Part shown: positions 46,959-57,261 of the stretch, in pieces | Numbering within the stretch: the first letter of the stretch is position 1 | Layout of the letters: every line of letters starts with the position of its first letter | Made by a program: the position numbers and the translations under genes | Source: Aestuariibacter sp. GS-14 | GTDB taxonomy: Bacteria > Pseudomonadota > Gammaproteobacteria > Enterobacterales > Alteromonadaceae | Direction: 5' to 3' | Length of the DNA: 64,000 nucleotides | Assembly (NCBI RefSeq): GCF_006494365.1 | Contig: NZ_VHIP01000003.1 | Coordinates: forward strand, 62,001-126,000 | The notes under the pieces: generated by a model | What the model saw: only the letters and a program-made list of their open reading frames with translations | What the model was told of the DNA's origin: nothing | Databases searched by the model: none

Positions 46959-47595
46959 GCTAATCATTTTTGACTGGGATGGCACCCTGATGGATTCTGC
47001 GGCCAAGATTGTTACTTGTATGCAACAAGCCGCTGCAATGTGTGACATAGATGTACCCTCCAACGATGCGGTGAGCCATATTATTGGTATTAGCCTGAAG
47101 CCGGCCATTAAACAATTGTTCAGTATTGACGACGAGCAATTGGCCGATCGACTGGTTGAAGCCTATAAAGAGGTATACTTAGGCGCCGATACCACACCAT
47201 GTCCATTGTTTAATGGGGTTGAGGATATGCTGTCGGATCTGGTCTCAAATCAGCATACGCTGGCTGTTGCAACAGGGAAAGCACGTCGCGGGTTGGAGCG
47301 AGCCTGGCAACAAACGGGCACGGGACACTTTTTTACCACATCGCGATGTGCCGACGAAGCCGAATCCAAACCTTCTCCTGATATGCTGTTGCAATTGTTG
47401 AATGAACGGGGATTATCGCCCTCTCAGGCATTAATGATTGGCGACACCACTTACGACATGCAAATGGCTCAGGTAATTGGTATGGACAGGGTTGGCGTGA
47501 GCTACGGCGTACACGCCCAAGTGAATTTAGAAAAACATCAGCCTAAGACTATTGTGCATTCGATAAGCGAATTGCATCAGGTACTGACAGCATAA
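46945..47595 (+). CDS. HAD-superfamily phosphatase (phosphoglycolate phosphatase-like)
   Basis: A 216-aa HAD hydrolase with motif I FDWDGTLMDS (both Asp), a four-helix cap (~15-85), motif II ATGK (~110), the lysine of ESKPSPDM (motif III) and motif IV MIGDTTYDMQMA. Gph-like phosphatase; the exact substrate is unknown. It overlaps rluC and converges with yceF. Confidence 0.9.
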   Translation: MKQYELIIFDWDGTLMDSAAKIVTCMQQAAAMCDIDVPSNDAVSHIIGISLKPAIKQLFSIDDEQLADRLVEAYKEVYLGADTTPCPLFNGVEDMLSDLVSNQHTLAVATGKARRGLERAWQQTGTGHFFTTSRCADEAESKPSPDMLLQLLNERGLSPSQALMIGDTTYDMQMAQVIGMDRVGVSYGVHAQVNLEKHQPKTIVHSISELHQVLTA

Positions 47596-47613
47596 TTGCT
47601 GTCAGAGTTTATT

Positions 47614-48237
47614 TTAGCGCATTACGATGCGCGCTAAGTCGATATTCCATTTGGCCAGCATATCCCGCAACAGCATTATAGGCATCCCAATCAGGGTATT
47701 GGGGTCACGTGATTCTATGCGGTCAAACAACAACACCCCTTTACCTTCTGCCCGGAAACTTCCCGCACAATCGTAGGGTTGTTCGCTAAGCAGATAGCGC
47801 TCAATGGTCGTTTCAGTTAATGTTCTGAATGTAACCTTTACCGTTTCTACCTGAGTTAGCGTGGCCGATTTTGCGTTGTGTACCAGGCTAAGTGCCGTAT
47901 AAAACGTAACCGTATTACCCGAACACAATTTCAACTGGGCAATGGCGTTCTGCAGATCGCCAGGTTTGCCCAGAGAGTGAAGTGTGCCTGATGAATCGGT
48001 TACCGCGGCTACCTGATCACCCGCTATGATGATGGCATCCGGGTAGTCAGCTGCAATTTGTTCTGCTTTACTTTGCGCTAATCTTGCGGCCAGTGCTTCA
48101 GGCCCTTCCTGAGCAAGTGGCGTTTCGTCAATGGAGGGTGATATGCCAGGTAGCTGTAGCCCAATATTGGCTAACTGCGCTAACCGATACCGTGAAGACG
48201 AAGCAAGAATAAGTCTTGGGTATGATTTTTTTCTCAT
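47614..48237 (-). CDS. yceF: Maf-like nucleotide pyrophosphatase (YceF type, m7GTP)
   Basis: A 207-aa Maf protein: LILASSSRYRLAQL phosphate-binding start, DETPLAQEGPEALAARLAQSKA, catalytic AGDQV, and FRAEGKGVLLFDRIESRDPNTLIGMPIMLL. The GDQV and RDPNTLIG signatures fit the YceF subgroup, which hydrolyses 7-methyl-GTP, rather than the dTTP/UTP subgroup. It is divergent from yceD, the same neighbourhood as in E. coli. Confidence 0.92.
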   Translation of the reverse strand: MRKKSYPRLILASSSRYRLAQLANIGLQLPGISPSIDETPLAQEGPEALAARLAQSKAEQIAADYPDAIIIAGDQVAAVTDSSGTLHSLGKPGDLQNAIAQLKLCSGNTVTFYTALSLVHNAKSATLTQVETVKVTFRTLTETTIERYLLSEQPYDCAGSFRAEGKGVLLFDRIESRDPNTLIGMPIMLLRDMLAKWNIDLARIVMR

Positions 48238-48427
48238 AATTTCAGTCGTTTAGTTTTTATATATTACGCCTGCTGACTATACAGTATGAGGCAGCCCTTT
48301 ATCGATAGTGTAGCGGAATTTTCTTTTCGGTATAGGGTTTTTCACAGGATTTTGCCACCATTGCAAATCCCAACACTTTGGGAAAACATCCGCTGCTTCT
48401 TAATTGATTAAAAAGACCATTAATCCT

Positions 48428-48456
48428 TTGACAGTAAAGGGTTGACGCTATATTAT
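48428..48456 (+). promoter_or_regulatory. Near-consensus promoter immediately upstream of yceD
   Basis: TTGACA (48428-48433), 17-bp spacer, TATTAT (48451-48456). The expected transcription start is near 48463, only about 3 nt before the yceD ATG at 48466, implying a leaderless or near-leaderless message. Confidence 0.75.
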
Positions 48457-48465
48457 GCGCGCCCT

Positions 48466-48993
48466 ATGCAGAAAGTGAAATTACCTCATCAGGTCGATCC
48501 TGTCAAAAGCGCGCTAAAACGTTCAGATTATAAGGGCGTGTTAGCCGTTAAAGATATGGAACGATTAGCCGGCTCAGTTGTCAGTTATGACGAATGGGTT
48601 GACGTGGAAGTGCAGTTCAAAAAAGACGAGCAGGGTCTTACTGTATTCCGCGGTGCACTTGATACTAAGGTATCACTTATCTGTCAGCGGTGTAATGAGG
48701 CATTTGATTGTCCACTTCATGTTGAATTTTGTTTTAGCCCAGTGCAGGGGCAACAAGACGCAGAAGCATTACCCGAAGCCTATGATCCGGTAGAGGTCGG
48801 CGACCATGGAGAAGTCAGTCTGCTTCATTTGTTTGAAGACGAGTTGATTTTGTCATTGCCCATTGTACCCTTTCATGCAGAGGAAGCGTGTACAGGATCA
48901 AGTGATGACATGCAGTTCGGTGAGATTGAACCGGAACAAAAGCAACCAAACCCTTTCGCGGTTTTGAAAGAACTTAAGCGAGACCAGGAGTAA
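48466..48993 (+). CDS. yceD: YceD (DUF177) protein, 23S rRNA accumulation factor
   Basis: A 175-aa protein starting MQKVKLPHQVDPVKSALKR, as in E. coli YceD. The CQRCNEAFDCPL cysteine pair, the FSPVQGQQDAEALPEAYDPVEV block and the end KQPNPFAVLKELKRDQE are family marks. It is linked to large-subunit rRNA/L32 biogenesis and is almost always followed by rpmF, as here (3 bp gap). A longer frame from TTG 48442 would begin upstream of the -10 element, so it is rejected. Confidence 0.94.
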   Translation: MQKVKLPHQVDPVKSALKRSDYKGVLAVKDMERLAGSVVSYDEWVDVEVQFKKDEQGLTVFRGALDTKVSLICQRCNEAFDCPLHVEFCFSPVQGQQDAEALPEAYDPVEVGDHGEVSLLHLFEDELILSLPIVPFHAEEACTGSSDDMQFGEIEPEQKQPNPFAVLKELKRDQE

Positions 48994-48996
48994 GTT

Positions 48997-49167
48997 ATGG
49001 CTGTACAACAAAATCGTAAAACGCGTAGTAAGCGTGGCATGCGTCGTTCACACGATGCATTGACAGGCGCGACTTTGTCTGTCGATTCAACGTCGGGTGA
49101 AACACACCGTCGTCACCACGTAACCGCTGATGGTTACTACAAAGGCAAAAAAGTCATCGGTAACTAA
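48997..49167 (+). CDS. rpmF: 50S ribosomal protein L32
   Basis: A 56-aa basic protein: [20 protein letters not shown], then [17 protein letters not shown], as in L32 of gammaproteobacteria (zinc cysteines absent, as usual there). ATG with CCAGGAGTAAGTT upstream. Lies between yceD and plsX. Confidence 0.97.
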
Positions 49168-49185
49168 GTTACTGGTGCTGACATT

Positions 49186-50211
49186 TTGTCTAAACTAACC
49201 ATTGCGTTAGATATCATGGGGGGCGATCACGGTCCCCCTGTTATTCTTTCAGCTGCAAAGCAAGCTATTCAATCACTTCCCGATGTGCAGTTTATTCTGT
49301 GCGGTCGTGAAGAAATCATATCCCCGGCACTTGACGATCTTACCAACGACCAGCGCAGTCGCGTTGTAGTTGAGCATTGTGAACAATCAGTAGAAATGGG
49401 CGAAGTACCCACGTCAGCATTGCGCAATAAAAAGCAATCATCCATGCGCAGAATGCTGGAATTGGTTGAGTCTGGTCAAGCCCAGGCTTGTGTCAGTGCG
49501 GGAAACACAGGCGCGTTGCTAACGCTGGCATTTTGCGTGTTAAAAACACTGCCGGGTATCGACAGACCCGCGTTGGTGTCTGATATGCCAACGGCCAGTC
49601 ATCACCGTGTCTTTTTGTTAGATCTGGGGGCTAATGTTAACTGTACCTCAGAAATTCTGTTCCAGTACGGAGTTATGGGTTCGGTGCTGGCAGAACAAAT
49701 TAGTGGCATTCAGCAACCCCGCGTCGCATTGCTCAACGTGGGTGAAGAAGATATCAAGGGCAATGCTCAGGTAAAATACGCCGACCAGTTGTTCCGCAAT
49801 GCCAAAGGGTTAAATTACATTGGCTATGTGGAAGGGGATGATATCTTTACCGATAATGCCGATGTAGTGGTAACCGACGGTTTTACCGGCAATATTGCGC
49901 TTAAATCTTGTGAAGGTCTGGCTAAGCTGGTAATAAATGAGATCAAGCGTCAGTCGCAGCAAAGTTTTTTCAGCAGACTGATGGCTAGAATTGCACTTCC
50001 GCTGTTAAAAACCGTGTATAACAGGGTGAACCCCGACCAGTATAACGGTGCCAGTCTGATAGGATTGCGCGGCATTGTGATCAAGAGTCACGGTAACGCC
50101 TCGGCCGATGCATTCTACTATGCCATTCTGCAAGCCAAGCAGGAAGCCGAGATGAACGTGCCAGAAAAAATAAAAAGTAAAATAGAAACCGTTTTATTGG
50201 AGCAACTTTGA
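49186..50211 (+). CDS. plsX: Phosphate acyltransferase PlsX
   Basis: Converts acyl-ACP to acyl-phosphate for phospholipid synthesis; 341 aa. Family start [15 protein letters not shown], then [46 protein letters not shown] and a C-terminal [13 protein letters not shown]. The start codon is TTG with a weak ribosome binding site, so translation is probably coupled to rpmF. It overlaps the TTG start of fabH by four bases. Confidence 0.96.
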   Translation: MSKLTIALDIMGGDHGPPVILSAAKQAIQSLPDVQFILCGREEIISPALDDLTNDQRSRVVVEHCEQSVEMGEVPTSALRNKKQSSMRRMLELVESGQAQACVSAGNTGALLTLAFCVLKTLPGIDRPALVSDMPTASHHRVFLLDLGANVNCTSEILFQYGVMGSVLAEQISGIQQPRVALLNVGEEDIKGNAQVKYADQLFRNAKGLNYIGYVEGDDIFTDNADVVVTDGFTGNIALKSCEGLAKLVINEIKRQSQQSFFSRLMARIALPLLKTVYNRVNPDQYNGASLIGLRGIVIKSHGNASADAFYYAILQAKQEAEMNVPEKIKSKIETVLLEQL

Positions 50212-51173
50212 GCAAATTTTCACGTATTATCGGGACGGGAAGTTATTATCCCAGTGATGTGCGCACTAATGCTGATCTCGAAGTCATGGTGGACACCAGT
50301 GACGAATGGATAACAGACCGCACCGGTATCAAAGAACGCCGAATTGCCGGGCCGCATGAAACGGCTGCAACAATGGGAGCAGAAGCCAGCAAGAAAGCCA
50401 TTGAGGCTGCGGGCATCGATCCTAAATCCATCGACATGATTGTATGTGCAACCACATCAGGTCGTTATGCTTTACCAAGTACCGCGTGTGAAATACAAAA
50501 CATATTACAACTCGACAACATCCCCGCTTTCGACGTAGCCGCGGCCTGCGCTGGTTACTGTTACGCGCTGAGTGTTGCAGACCAGTACATCAAAAGTGGT
50601 ATGGCTAAGCGTATTTTAGTGATTGGCACCGACTGTTTGAGCCGGTTAGTGAATCCGTCTGATCGCACAATGGTTATTCTGTTTGGCGATGCTGCTGGTG
50701 CTACCCTTATTGAAGCCAGTGATGAGCCGGGTATTTTATCTACCCATATCAATGCTGCAGGTTCATACAGCGATTTGTTGTATGTGGGTAACCCCACGCG
50801 TGGTGATGAGCAATCTGTTCACGAAAACTGGGGTGTCATGAAAGGCAACGAAGTCTTTAAAGTGGCGGTTACCAAGCTTTCCGAAGTAGTGGAACAGACG
50901 CTTGCTGCCAATAACATGGCAAAATCTGATCTTGACTGGCTGGTCCCTCACCAAGCAAACTTCCGAATTATAAAAGCAACAGCGAAAAAGCTGGATATGT
51001 CACTTGACCAGGTTGTACTTACCCTGGAGAAGTATGGCAATACGTCAGCTGCGACCGTACCTACGGCACTCGATACCGCTGTTCGTGATGGCAGAATCCA
51101 ACGTGGTCAGCATTTATTGCTGGAAGCATTCGGCGGTGGATTCGCCTGGGCATCTGCGTTAGTGCGCTATTAA
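50208..51173 (+). CDS. fabH: 3-oxoacyl-ACP synthase III (KAS III)
   Basis: Starts fatty-acid chains from acetyl-CoA and malonyl-ACP; 321 aa. Catalytic triad visible: Cys in [13 protein letters not shown] (~113), His in [11 protein letters not shown] (~247), Asn in EKYGNTSAA (~278). [14 protein letters not shown] at the N-terminus is diagnostic. TTG start overlapping plsX (TTGA), preceded by TTGGAGCAAC. Confidence 0.97.
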   Translation: MSKFSRIIGTGSYYPSDVRTNADLEVMVDTSDEWITDRTGIKERRIAGPHETAATMGAEASKKAIEAAGIDPKSIDMIVCATTSGRYALPSTACEIQNILQLDNIPAFDVAAACAGYCYALSVADQYIKSGMAKRILVIGTDCLSRLVNPSDRTMVILFGDAAGATLIEASDEPGILSTHINAAGSYSDLLYVGNPTRGDEQSVHENWGVMKGNEVFKVAVTKLSEVVEQTLAANNMAKSDLDWLVPHQANFRIIKATAKKLDMSLDQVVLTLEKYGNTSAATVPTALDTAVRDGRIQRGQHLLLEAFGGGFAWASALVRY

Positions 51174-51223
51174 GCGTTGCAGATTGAGTTCGTAGTTAAT
51201 CAGAAAAATAATAAGGAATTTTT

Positions 51224-52153
51224 ATGTCTCGTATCGCCTGCGTATTTCCTGGTCAAGGATCACAAGCGGTTGGCATGCTCAAAGAACTTTCAGAGACGCA
51301 TCCTTCAGTTATTGAAACATTCTCTCAGGCTTCCGCTGTATTAGGCTATGATCTTTGGGATCTGGTACAAAACAATGCTGAGAAGCTAAACGAAACGCAA
51401 GTAACGCAACCCGCGCTATTAACGGCAAGTGTTGCGATTTACCGTATTTTAGCAGAGCAGGGCATTGAACCCGAGTACATGGCCGGGCATAGCCTGGGTG
51501 AATATTCAGCGCTAGTATGCAGCGGCGTAATAGCCTTTGAGGATGCGGTTAAATTGGTTGAATCCCGCGGAAAATTCATGCAGCAAGCAGTACCTGCTGG
51601 TGCGGGTGCAATGTATGCGATTATCGGTCTGGACGATGAAGCCATTGCTGATATTTGCCATCAAACCGCCATCGCTACTGGCGATGTAGTGGCTCCGGTT
51701 AATTTTAATTCACCTGGTCAGGTCGTTATTGCAGGTGAAACCAAAGCGGCCGAACAAGCTGCCGCCGCCTGTAAAGAAGCTGGTGCAAAACGTGCGCTTC
51801 CGCTATCGGTAAGTGTGCCTTCGCATTGTGAGTTAATGCGTCCGGCAGCAGATCAACTCGATGATGCTCTAGCTAACATTACGATAAATGAGCCATCAGT
51901 GAAGGTAGTAAATAACGTCGATGTAGCGGTTGAATCTAATCCCGATACTATTCGCAATGCGTTGGTTCGTCAGCTTTATTGTCCCGTACAATGGACCAAA
52001 ACCATTGAATTCCTGGCGGCTGAAGGCATCGACACTGTCATTGAAATTGGGCCGGGCAAAGTGTTAACCGGTCTGGGTAAACGCATTGCCAATACCGTTA
52101 ATTATATTGCTATTAATACACCAGACACGCTTACTGCGTGGCAGGAAGCGTAA
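51224..52153 (+). CDS. fabD: Malonyl-CoA:ACP transacylase
   Basis: Loads malonyl groups on ACP; 309 aa. Opening CVFPGQGSQAVGML, nucleophilic serine in GHSLGEYSAL (~92), catalytic His in SVPSHCELMRP (~201), EIGPGKVLTGL near the end. ATG with ATAAGGAATT upstream. Confidence 0.97.
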   Translation: MSRIACVFPGQGSQAVGMLKELSETHPSVIETFSQASAVLGYDLWDLVQNNAEKLNETQVTQPALLTASVAIYRILAEQGIEPEYMAGHSLGEYSALVCSGVIAFEDAVKLVESRGKFMQQAVPAGAGAMYAIIGLDDEAIADICHQTAIATGDVVAPVNFNSPGQVVIAGETKAAEQAAAACKEAGAKRALPLSVSVPSHCELMRPAADQLDDALANITINEPSVKVVNNVDVAVESNPDTIRNALVRQLYCPVQWTKTIEFLAAEGIDTVIEIGPGKVLTGLGKRIANTVNYIAINTPDTLTAWQEA

Positions 52154-52168
52154 ACAGGAACGTAAAAA

Positions 52169-52909
52169 ATGAGTGATTTACAAGGTAAAATTGCGTTAGT
52201 TACCGGCGCAAGCCGCGGCATTGGTAAAGCCATTGCTACACAACTGGCTGAGCAAGGCGCAATTGTAATTGGTACTGCAACCAGCGATTCAGGCGCAGCA
52301 GCCATTACTGAGTATCTTCAGGCGACAGGCGGCAAAGGTATGACGCTGAATGTAACTGAGTCAGGTGCCTCTGAAGCACTGGTGAAAGCCATTACAGAAG
52401 AGTTTGGTTCAATTGATATTTTAGTGAATAATGCCGGTATCACACGCGATAATCTGCTAATGCGCATGAAAGATGACGAGTGGCAGGCAATCATGGATAC
52501 TAACCTGACATCCATTTTTTCATTGTCAAAAGCCGTTTTGCGTGGAATGATGAAGAAACGCTTCGGCCGTATCGTGTCGATAGGTTCTGTAGTGGGTTGT
52601 GCAGGCAACGCTGGTCAGGCAAACTACGCAGCTGCAAAAGCCGGTGTGATTGGTTTTTCTAAATCTCTGGCACGTGAAGTGGCTTCCCGTGGCATTACCG
52701 TTAACGTAGTGGCACCAGGCTTTATTGATACAGACATGACAAAAGCGCTAAGCGATGAACAACGCGAAGCGATTTTTAAAGATATTCCGGCGAACCGTTT
52801 GGGTCAGCCAGAGGAAATTGCCGCCACAGTAAGCTTCCTGGTAAGCAATGGTGCGGCATATATAACCGGTGAAACCATTCAGGTGAATGGTGGTATGTAT
52901 ATGGGTTAA
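52169..52909 (+). CDS. fabG: 3-oxoacyl-ACP reductase
   Basis: NADPH-dependent SDR of 246 aa. Cofactor loop TGASRGIGKAIA, NNAGITRDNLLMRM, catalytic Ser in SIGSVVGCAGNAG, YxxxK in ANYAAAKAG, PGFIDTDMT and the C-terminal YITGETIQVNGGMYM. A 15-bp gap after fabD; operonic. Confidence 0.97.
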   Translation: MSDLQGKIALVTGASRGIGKAIATQLAEQGAIVIGTATSDSGAAAITEYLQATGGKGMTLNVTESGASEALVKAITEEFGSIDILVNNAGITRDNLLMRMKDDEWQAIMDTNLTSIFSLSKAVLRGMMKKRFGRIVSIGSVVGCAGNAGQANYAAAKAGVIGFSKSLAREVASRGITVNVVAPGFIDTDMTKALSDEQREAIFKDIPANRLGQPEEIAATVSFLVSNGAAYITGETIQVNGGMYMG

Positions 52910-53111
52910 GTCTGATTTGAGTGTTAATTTGTAAATTGCATTGACACTCATGAAGATAAAACCTTGAATGTAAAAATCTTGTTGATTAAACTTGGTTCGC
53001 TGCTGGTTTGACCAGGCCATTTGTTTCTACTGGTTGCTTGCAAGCCTCGGGCTTGCAAAATAAACTAGCGGCATTTTTTGTATCTAGTGACGTTAAGGGA
53101 AACCTAGAATT

Positions 53112-53351
53112 ATGAGTAACATTGAAGAGCGCGTAAAAAAAATCATCGTTGAGCAGCTTGGTGTTAAAGAAGAAGAAGTTAAATCCGAAGCATCGTTTGT
53201 TGATGATTTAGGCGCTGACTCACTTGACACCGTTGAATTGGTAATGGCGTTAGAAGAAGAGTTCGATACTGAGATTCCAGATGAAGAAGCTGAGAAGATC
53301 ACGACTGTTCAGTCTGCTATCGACTACATCAACGCAAACAAAGACGCGTAA
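53112..53351 (+). CDS. acpP: Acyl carrier protein
   Basis: A 79-aa acidic protein with the phosphopantetheine serine in [21 protein letters not shown] (Ser ~37). The 202-bp gap after fabG contains a hairpin (TGCAAGCC/GGCTTGCA, ~53039-53057) and must hold an acpP promoter. A strong hairpin follows the gene. Confidence 0.98.
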   Translation: MSNIEERVKKIIVEQLGVKEEEVKSEASFVDDLGADSLDTVELVMALEEEFDTEIPDEEAEKITTVQSAIDYINANKDA

Positions 53352-53367
53352 GCATCTTTTTCCAGAT

Positions 53368-53397
53368 AAAACGGCTCGATAACGAGCCGTTTTCTGT
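53368..53397 (+). terminator. Terminator/attenuator between acpP and fabF
   Basis: An 11-bp perfect stem AAAACGGCTCG/CGAGCCGTTTT with a 4-nt loop, followed by CTGTTT. Partial termination here would explain far more ACP than FabF. Confidence 0.82.
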
Positions 53398-53433
53398 TTA
53401 CCTTCCTTATAAGTTCCAATGCGAGGGCATTTT

Positions 53434-54672
53434 GTGACAAAACGTCGCGTAGTGGTTACTGGTCTGGGCATGCTATCCCCACTGGGTTTGTCAGTAGACA
53501 AAACCTGGACACGTCTGTTAGCGGGCGAGAGCGGGATCGGTGAAATCACCCATTTTGATTGCAGTGACTATTCCACCCGGTTTGCCGGTCAAATCAATGA
53601 TTTTGACCCACAAGAATATATCGACAAAAAAGAAGCCAAGAAAATGGACCGCTTTATCCAATTAGGGATAGCTGCGGGTAAACAGGCTTTAGCCGATTCA
53701 GGCTTAGCGATTACCGCCGACAACGCGCATCGCGTAGGTGTAGCGATTGGCTCTGGGATCGGTGGTCTTGAACAAATTGAACAGAATCACGTGAAGTTGA
53801 TGAACAGCGGCCCACGTCGCGTGTCGCCATTTTTTGTTCCATCTACTATCACTAATATGATTTCTGGCTTCCTGTCGATAATGGAAGGTCTTAAAGGGCC
53901 AAACCTGAACATCGTTACAGCGTGTACCACTGGTGTGCATAACATTGGTGTTGCGGCCAGAACCATTGCTTATGGCGATGCTGATGCCATGCTGGCAGGC
54001 GGCGCAGAAGCGACTATTACGCCGCTGGGTATCGCCGGCTTTGCTGCAGCTCGCGCCTTATCGTCTCGCAACGATGCGCCACAACAAGCCAGTCGTCCCT
54101 GGGATAAAGACCGTGACGGTTTCGTTATGGGCGAAGGTGCTGGCGTAGTCATGCTGGAAGAGTATGAATCAGCTGTTGCTCGTGGGGCGACCATTTATGC
54201 CGAGTTGGTTGGCTTTGGGATGAGTGGAGACGCATATCATATGACCTCGCCACCAGAAAATGGTGAAGGTGCAGCCGCTTCTATGGTGAATGCACTTAAT
54301 GATGCGCAAATTGTGCGTGAAACGATCGGCTACATTAACGCGCATGGTACCTCTACACCTGCTGGTGACATTGCAGAAGTGTCTGCGGTTAAAGGTGTAT
54401 TTGGTGAACATGCACATAAGTTGCTGGTGAGTTCAACCAAATCAATGACGGGTCACTTATTAGGTGCGGCTGGTTCAGTAGAAGCTATTTTTACAATACT
54501 GGCACTGCGTGACAAAATGGCTCCGCCTACCATAAACCTCGATAATCCGGGCGAAGGGTGTGATTTAGATTTTGTTGCACACAAAGCCAAAGCATTTGAA
54601 GAAGAGTATGCGTTATGTAACTCATTCGGCTTTGGCGGTACTAATGGCAGTTTGATTTTCAAACGCCCATAG
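53434..54672 (+). CDS. fabF: 3-oxoacyl-ACP synthase II (KAS II)
   Basis: Elongation condensing enzyme, 412 aa from GTG 53434 (E. coli 413). The protein then begins [18 protein letters not shown] and has GCGAGG at proper spacing; an ATG 15 bases earlier is less likely. Cys-His-His: [11 protein letters not shown] (~163), [11 protein letters not shown] (~303), [14 protein letters not shown] (~340). Followed by a strong terminator. Confidence 0.96.
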   Translation: MTKRRVVVTGLGMLSPLGLSVDKTWTRLLAGESGIGEITHFDCSDYSTRFAGQINDFDPQEYIDKKEAKKMDRFIQLGIAAGKQALADSGLAITADNAHRVGVAIGSGIGGLEQIEQNHVKLMNSGPRRVSPFFVPSTITNMISGFLSIMEGLKGPNLNIVTACTTGVHNIGVAARTIAYGDADAMLAGGAEATITPLGIAGFAAARALSSRNDAPQQASRPWDKDRDGFVMGEGAGVVMLEEYESAVARGATIYAELVGFGMSGDAYHMTSPPENGEGAAASMVNALNDAQIVRETIGYINAHGTSTPAGDIAEVSAVKGVFGEHAHKLLVSSTKSMTGHLLGAAGSVEAIFTILALRDKMAPPTINLDNPGEGCDLDFVAHKAKAFEEEYALCNSFGFGGTNGSLIFKRP

Positions 54673-54694
54673 TACGCATCGCCGTAAAGATGAC

Positions 54695-54725
54695 AAAACG
54701 GGAGCACATGCTCCCGTTTTTGTTT
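54695..54725 (+). terminator. Rho-independent terminator after fabF
   Basis: Stem AAAACGGGAG/CTCCCGTTTT, CACATG loop, then TGTTTG. It lies upstream of the pabC start at 54798. Confidence 0.9.
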
Positions 54726-54797
54726 GCTTTCAGAGTAAATTTCCCGATTAATAACTGTTATACTCGCCCTAATGATGGATTTTACATTTCGCAGGGC

Positions 54798-55631
54798 ATG
54801 ACAGAGTCTGTTCAAATACAATCACTTAACCAATTTGCTCTGAACGAACGACTGGCTAATTACGGCGATGGTGTCTTTACCACCATGCATGTTTCAGATG
54901 GCAAAGTAGGTTTGATGTCACGGCATATTGCGCGTTTGGTAAATGATGCTGCGGCGTTAGGCCTGACAGTATCCAAAGACAGTATTGAACAGCTAATTAC
55001 ACAGGCGTTAATGCAGCGCAGTGACGGCGTGTTAAAGATCTTGATTGGAAGTGGCCAGGGTGGGCGCGGGTATTCTCGCCCGGACACGGTTTCTTTGTCG
55101 GCTGCGGTCAGTTGGCACCTGGTCCCGGCATTTTATGATGACTGGCGCAGGAATGGCATTGCATTGGCGGTGTCGCCAATCACACTGGCGCAGCAACCGT
55201 TGTTAGCCGGATTAAAACACGCAAATCGCTTGGAACAAGTGTTAGTTAAACGGGCCATGCAAAACATGCACTGTGACGACTGCATAGTAACCGATCGCAA
55301 TAAAACCATTATTGAAGCCAGTGCGGCTAATGTATTTTGGTATAAGCAGGGCATCTGGTTTACACCAGAACTTTCGCAGGCCGGTGTTAATGGTGTTATG
55401 CGGCAGTTTATCTTACAGCATGTCAACAATATAGAAATTGGCGAGTATCATTTGCGCAATCTTGCTGATGCTGAAGCAATCATGCTCACCAATGCGTTAA
55501 TGCAGATAGTGCCTGCTCATTCATTGGTGATGGGCAACCAATCCGACATTGTCAAATATTCGCTGGAGCCGGTTCACGCGATACAAACGTCATTAAAGTG
55601 CGCATATGATCAGGAAAGCGCCTGTGCGTAA
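54798..55631 (+). CDS. pabC: 4-amino-4-deoxychorismate lyase
   Basis: Fold-type IV PLP enzyme releasing p-aminobenzoate for folate; 277 aa. FALNERLANYGDGVFTTMHV at the N-terminus, the PLP lysine in LAGLKHANRLEQVL (~residue 138), and SAANVFWYKQGIWFTPELSQAGVNGVMR. I start at ATG 54798 (GCAGGG upstream); the upstream frame overlaps the fabF terminator. It overlaps mltG by 26 bp. Confidence 0.93.
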   Translation: MTESVQIQSLNQFALNERLANYGDGVFTTMHVSDGKVGLMSRHIARLVNDAAALGLTVSKDSIEQLITQALMQRSDGVLKILIGSGQGGRGYSRPDTVSLSAAVSWHLVPAFYDDWRRNGIALAVSPITLAQQPLLAGLKHANRLEQVLVKRAMQNMHCDDCIVTDRNKTIIEASAANVFWYKQGIWFTPELSQAGVNGVMRQFILQHVNNIEIGEYHLRNLADAEAIMLTNALMQIVPAHSLVMGNQSDIVKYSLEPVHAIQTSLKCAYDQESACA

Positions 55632-56637
55632 ACTGTTCATACTGGTGCTCTTACTGATCGCGGCCGGGATGGCAGCGAACGGCTGGTTTCAGCAGCAATT
55701 AAATACGCCGCTTGTACTCAGTAGCCCGGTTTTGTATACCTTGCCAGGCGGGCAGACTGCCATCGCAACAATCAACGAATTTGATCGCAACGGCTGGTTA
55801 CCCATGCCTCGTAAGGTGGCCAGACTGTGGTTGAAATTTGTTGCAGACAATACTCGTATTCGCGCCGGTACATATGAGATTCAACCGGGAAAAACACTGG
55901 CAGAAGTGTTTGCGCAGTTGGCATCCGGACAGGAAGCACAGTTCAATATAACCCTCATTGAGGGTCTGACATTTGAGCAGTGGGCACAAACATTGGTATC
56001 TCATCCACGATTAACTAATGACTTATCTGAAGAGAGCCTCCAACCGGTGCTCAATAGCTGGCGCAATCACGCTGATCAGGATGTGACATCACTCGAAGGA
56101 TTGTTATTAGCTGAAACGTATCGCTTTACCGCAGGCACTAAAGCCAGCGTAATAGTGCAGCGTGCGTCCAATGCGATGCAAACGTATTTATTGGATAATT
56201 GGGAAAAGCGAATAGGTGGATTACCTTATAAAACACCCTTCGAGGTGTTGATTATGGCGTCCATCATTGAAAAAGAAACCGCGCTTGAACATGAACGGGC
56301 GCATATCGCTGGTGTATTTGTTAATCGCCTCGACCGCAATATGCGCTTACAAACCGACCCAACCGTGATCTACGGTCTGGGAGAGCAATTTGATGGCAAC
56401 CTGACTCGTAAACACTTGCGGGAAGATACGCCGTACAATACCTATGTACATAAAGGTCTGCCTCCTGGCCCGATTGCCATGATTGGTAAGGCTGCGGTAA
56501 ACGCAGCATTGTTACCGGAAATTACTGATGATCTGTATTTTGTAGCGAAAGGTGATGGCAGCCATGTGTTTTCCGCTACGTTAGCGGAGCACAATCAGGC
56601 GGTCAGGCAGTATCAGTTAAAAATAGAGGATAAGTAA
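55606..56637 (+). CDS. mltG: Endolytic murein transglycosylase MltG
   Basis: YceG-like protein of 343 aa: a short cytoplasmic start, one transmembrane helix (LFILVLLLIAAGMAANGW), a LysM-like segment (TRIRAGTYEIQPGKTLAEVF) and the catalytic domain with the active-site Glu in MASIIEKETALEHERAHIAGVFVNRL and YNTYVHKGLPPGPIAMIG. It cuts nascent glycan strands. Standard pabC-mltG-tmk order. Confidence 0.95.
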   Translation: MIRKAPVRKLFILVLLLIAAGMAANGWFQQQLNTPLVLSSPVLYTLPGGQTAIATINEFDRNGWLPMPRKVARLWLKFVADNTRIRAGTYEIQPGKTLAEVFAQLASGQEAQFNITLIEGLTFEQWAQTLVSHPRLTNDLSEESLQPVLNSWRNHADQDVTSLEGLLLAETYRFTAGTKASVIVQRASNAMQTYLLDNWEKRIGGLPYKTPFEVLIMASIIEKETALEHERAHIAGVFVNRLDRNMRLQTDPTVIYGLGEQFDGNLTRKHLREDTPYNTYVHKGLPPGPIAMIGKAAVNAALLPEITDDLYFVAKGDGSHVFSATLAEHNQAVRQYQLKIEDK

Positions 56638-56643
56638 GCGCCC

Positions 56644-57261
56644 ATGAGTGGAAAGTTTATCGTTGTTGAAGGCCTTGAGGGCGCTGGCAAGAGTTCGGTA
56701 ATTGCATTAATTGAGTCGCTGATCAAGGCAAAAGGCCATCACACTATTACTACCCGTGAACCTGGCGGTACGCCTATGGCTGAGGCCATTCGAGCATGCG
56801 TGAAGCAAAATTGGCAGGAAACGGTAGTTGAAGAAACCGAGCTGATGCTTATGTATGCTGCCCGGGCCCAGTTGTTGGCGAATGTGATCAAACCGGCTTT
56901 GGCGGAAGAAACCTGGGTTATTGGCGACCGTCACGATTTATCTTCACAGGCCTATCAGGGCGGGGGGCGCGGTATATCGCATTCAACGTTAACTGCCTTG
57001 CGCGATCTAACGTTAAAAGGCTTCAAGCCAGACCTAACCCTGTATCTTGACGTAGAACCGGCAACTGGCCTTGCGCGCGCTCGTGGCCGTGGTGAACTGG
57101 ATCGCATTGAACTGTCGGGACTTGCATTTTTCGAGCGCACGCGGGCGCGATATCAGGCGTTGGCTGCACAAGACGAAAGCATAATAACTATAAGCGCTAT
57201 GCAGACTATGCCTGAGGTTCACGTTCAGGTCCGTGATGTTGTGGAGCAGTTTCTGCAATGA
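56644..57261 (+). CDS. tmk: Thymidylate kinase
   Basis: dTMP kinase of 205 aa: P-loop [25 protein letters not shown], the DR motif in [19 protein letters not shown], and a lid region [12 protein letters not shown]. It overlaps holB by four bases. Confidence 0.96.
   Translation: MSGKFIVVEGLEGAGKSSVIALIESLIKAKGHHTITTREPGGTPMAEAIRACVKQNWQETVVEETELMLMYAARAQLLANVIKPALAEETWVIGDRHDLSSQAYQGGGRGISHSTLTALRDLTLKGFKPDLTLYLDVEPATGLARARGRGELDRIELSGLAFFERTRARYQALAAQDESIITISAMQTMPEVHVQVRDVVEQFLQ

Noticed and set aside
54690-54797. 36-codon N-terminal extension of pabC
   Set aside because: It would translate through the fabF terminator hairpin and is not part of the family; the ATG at 54798 has a ribosome binding site.
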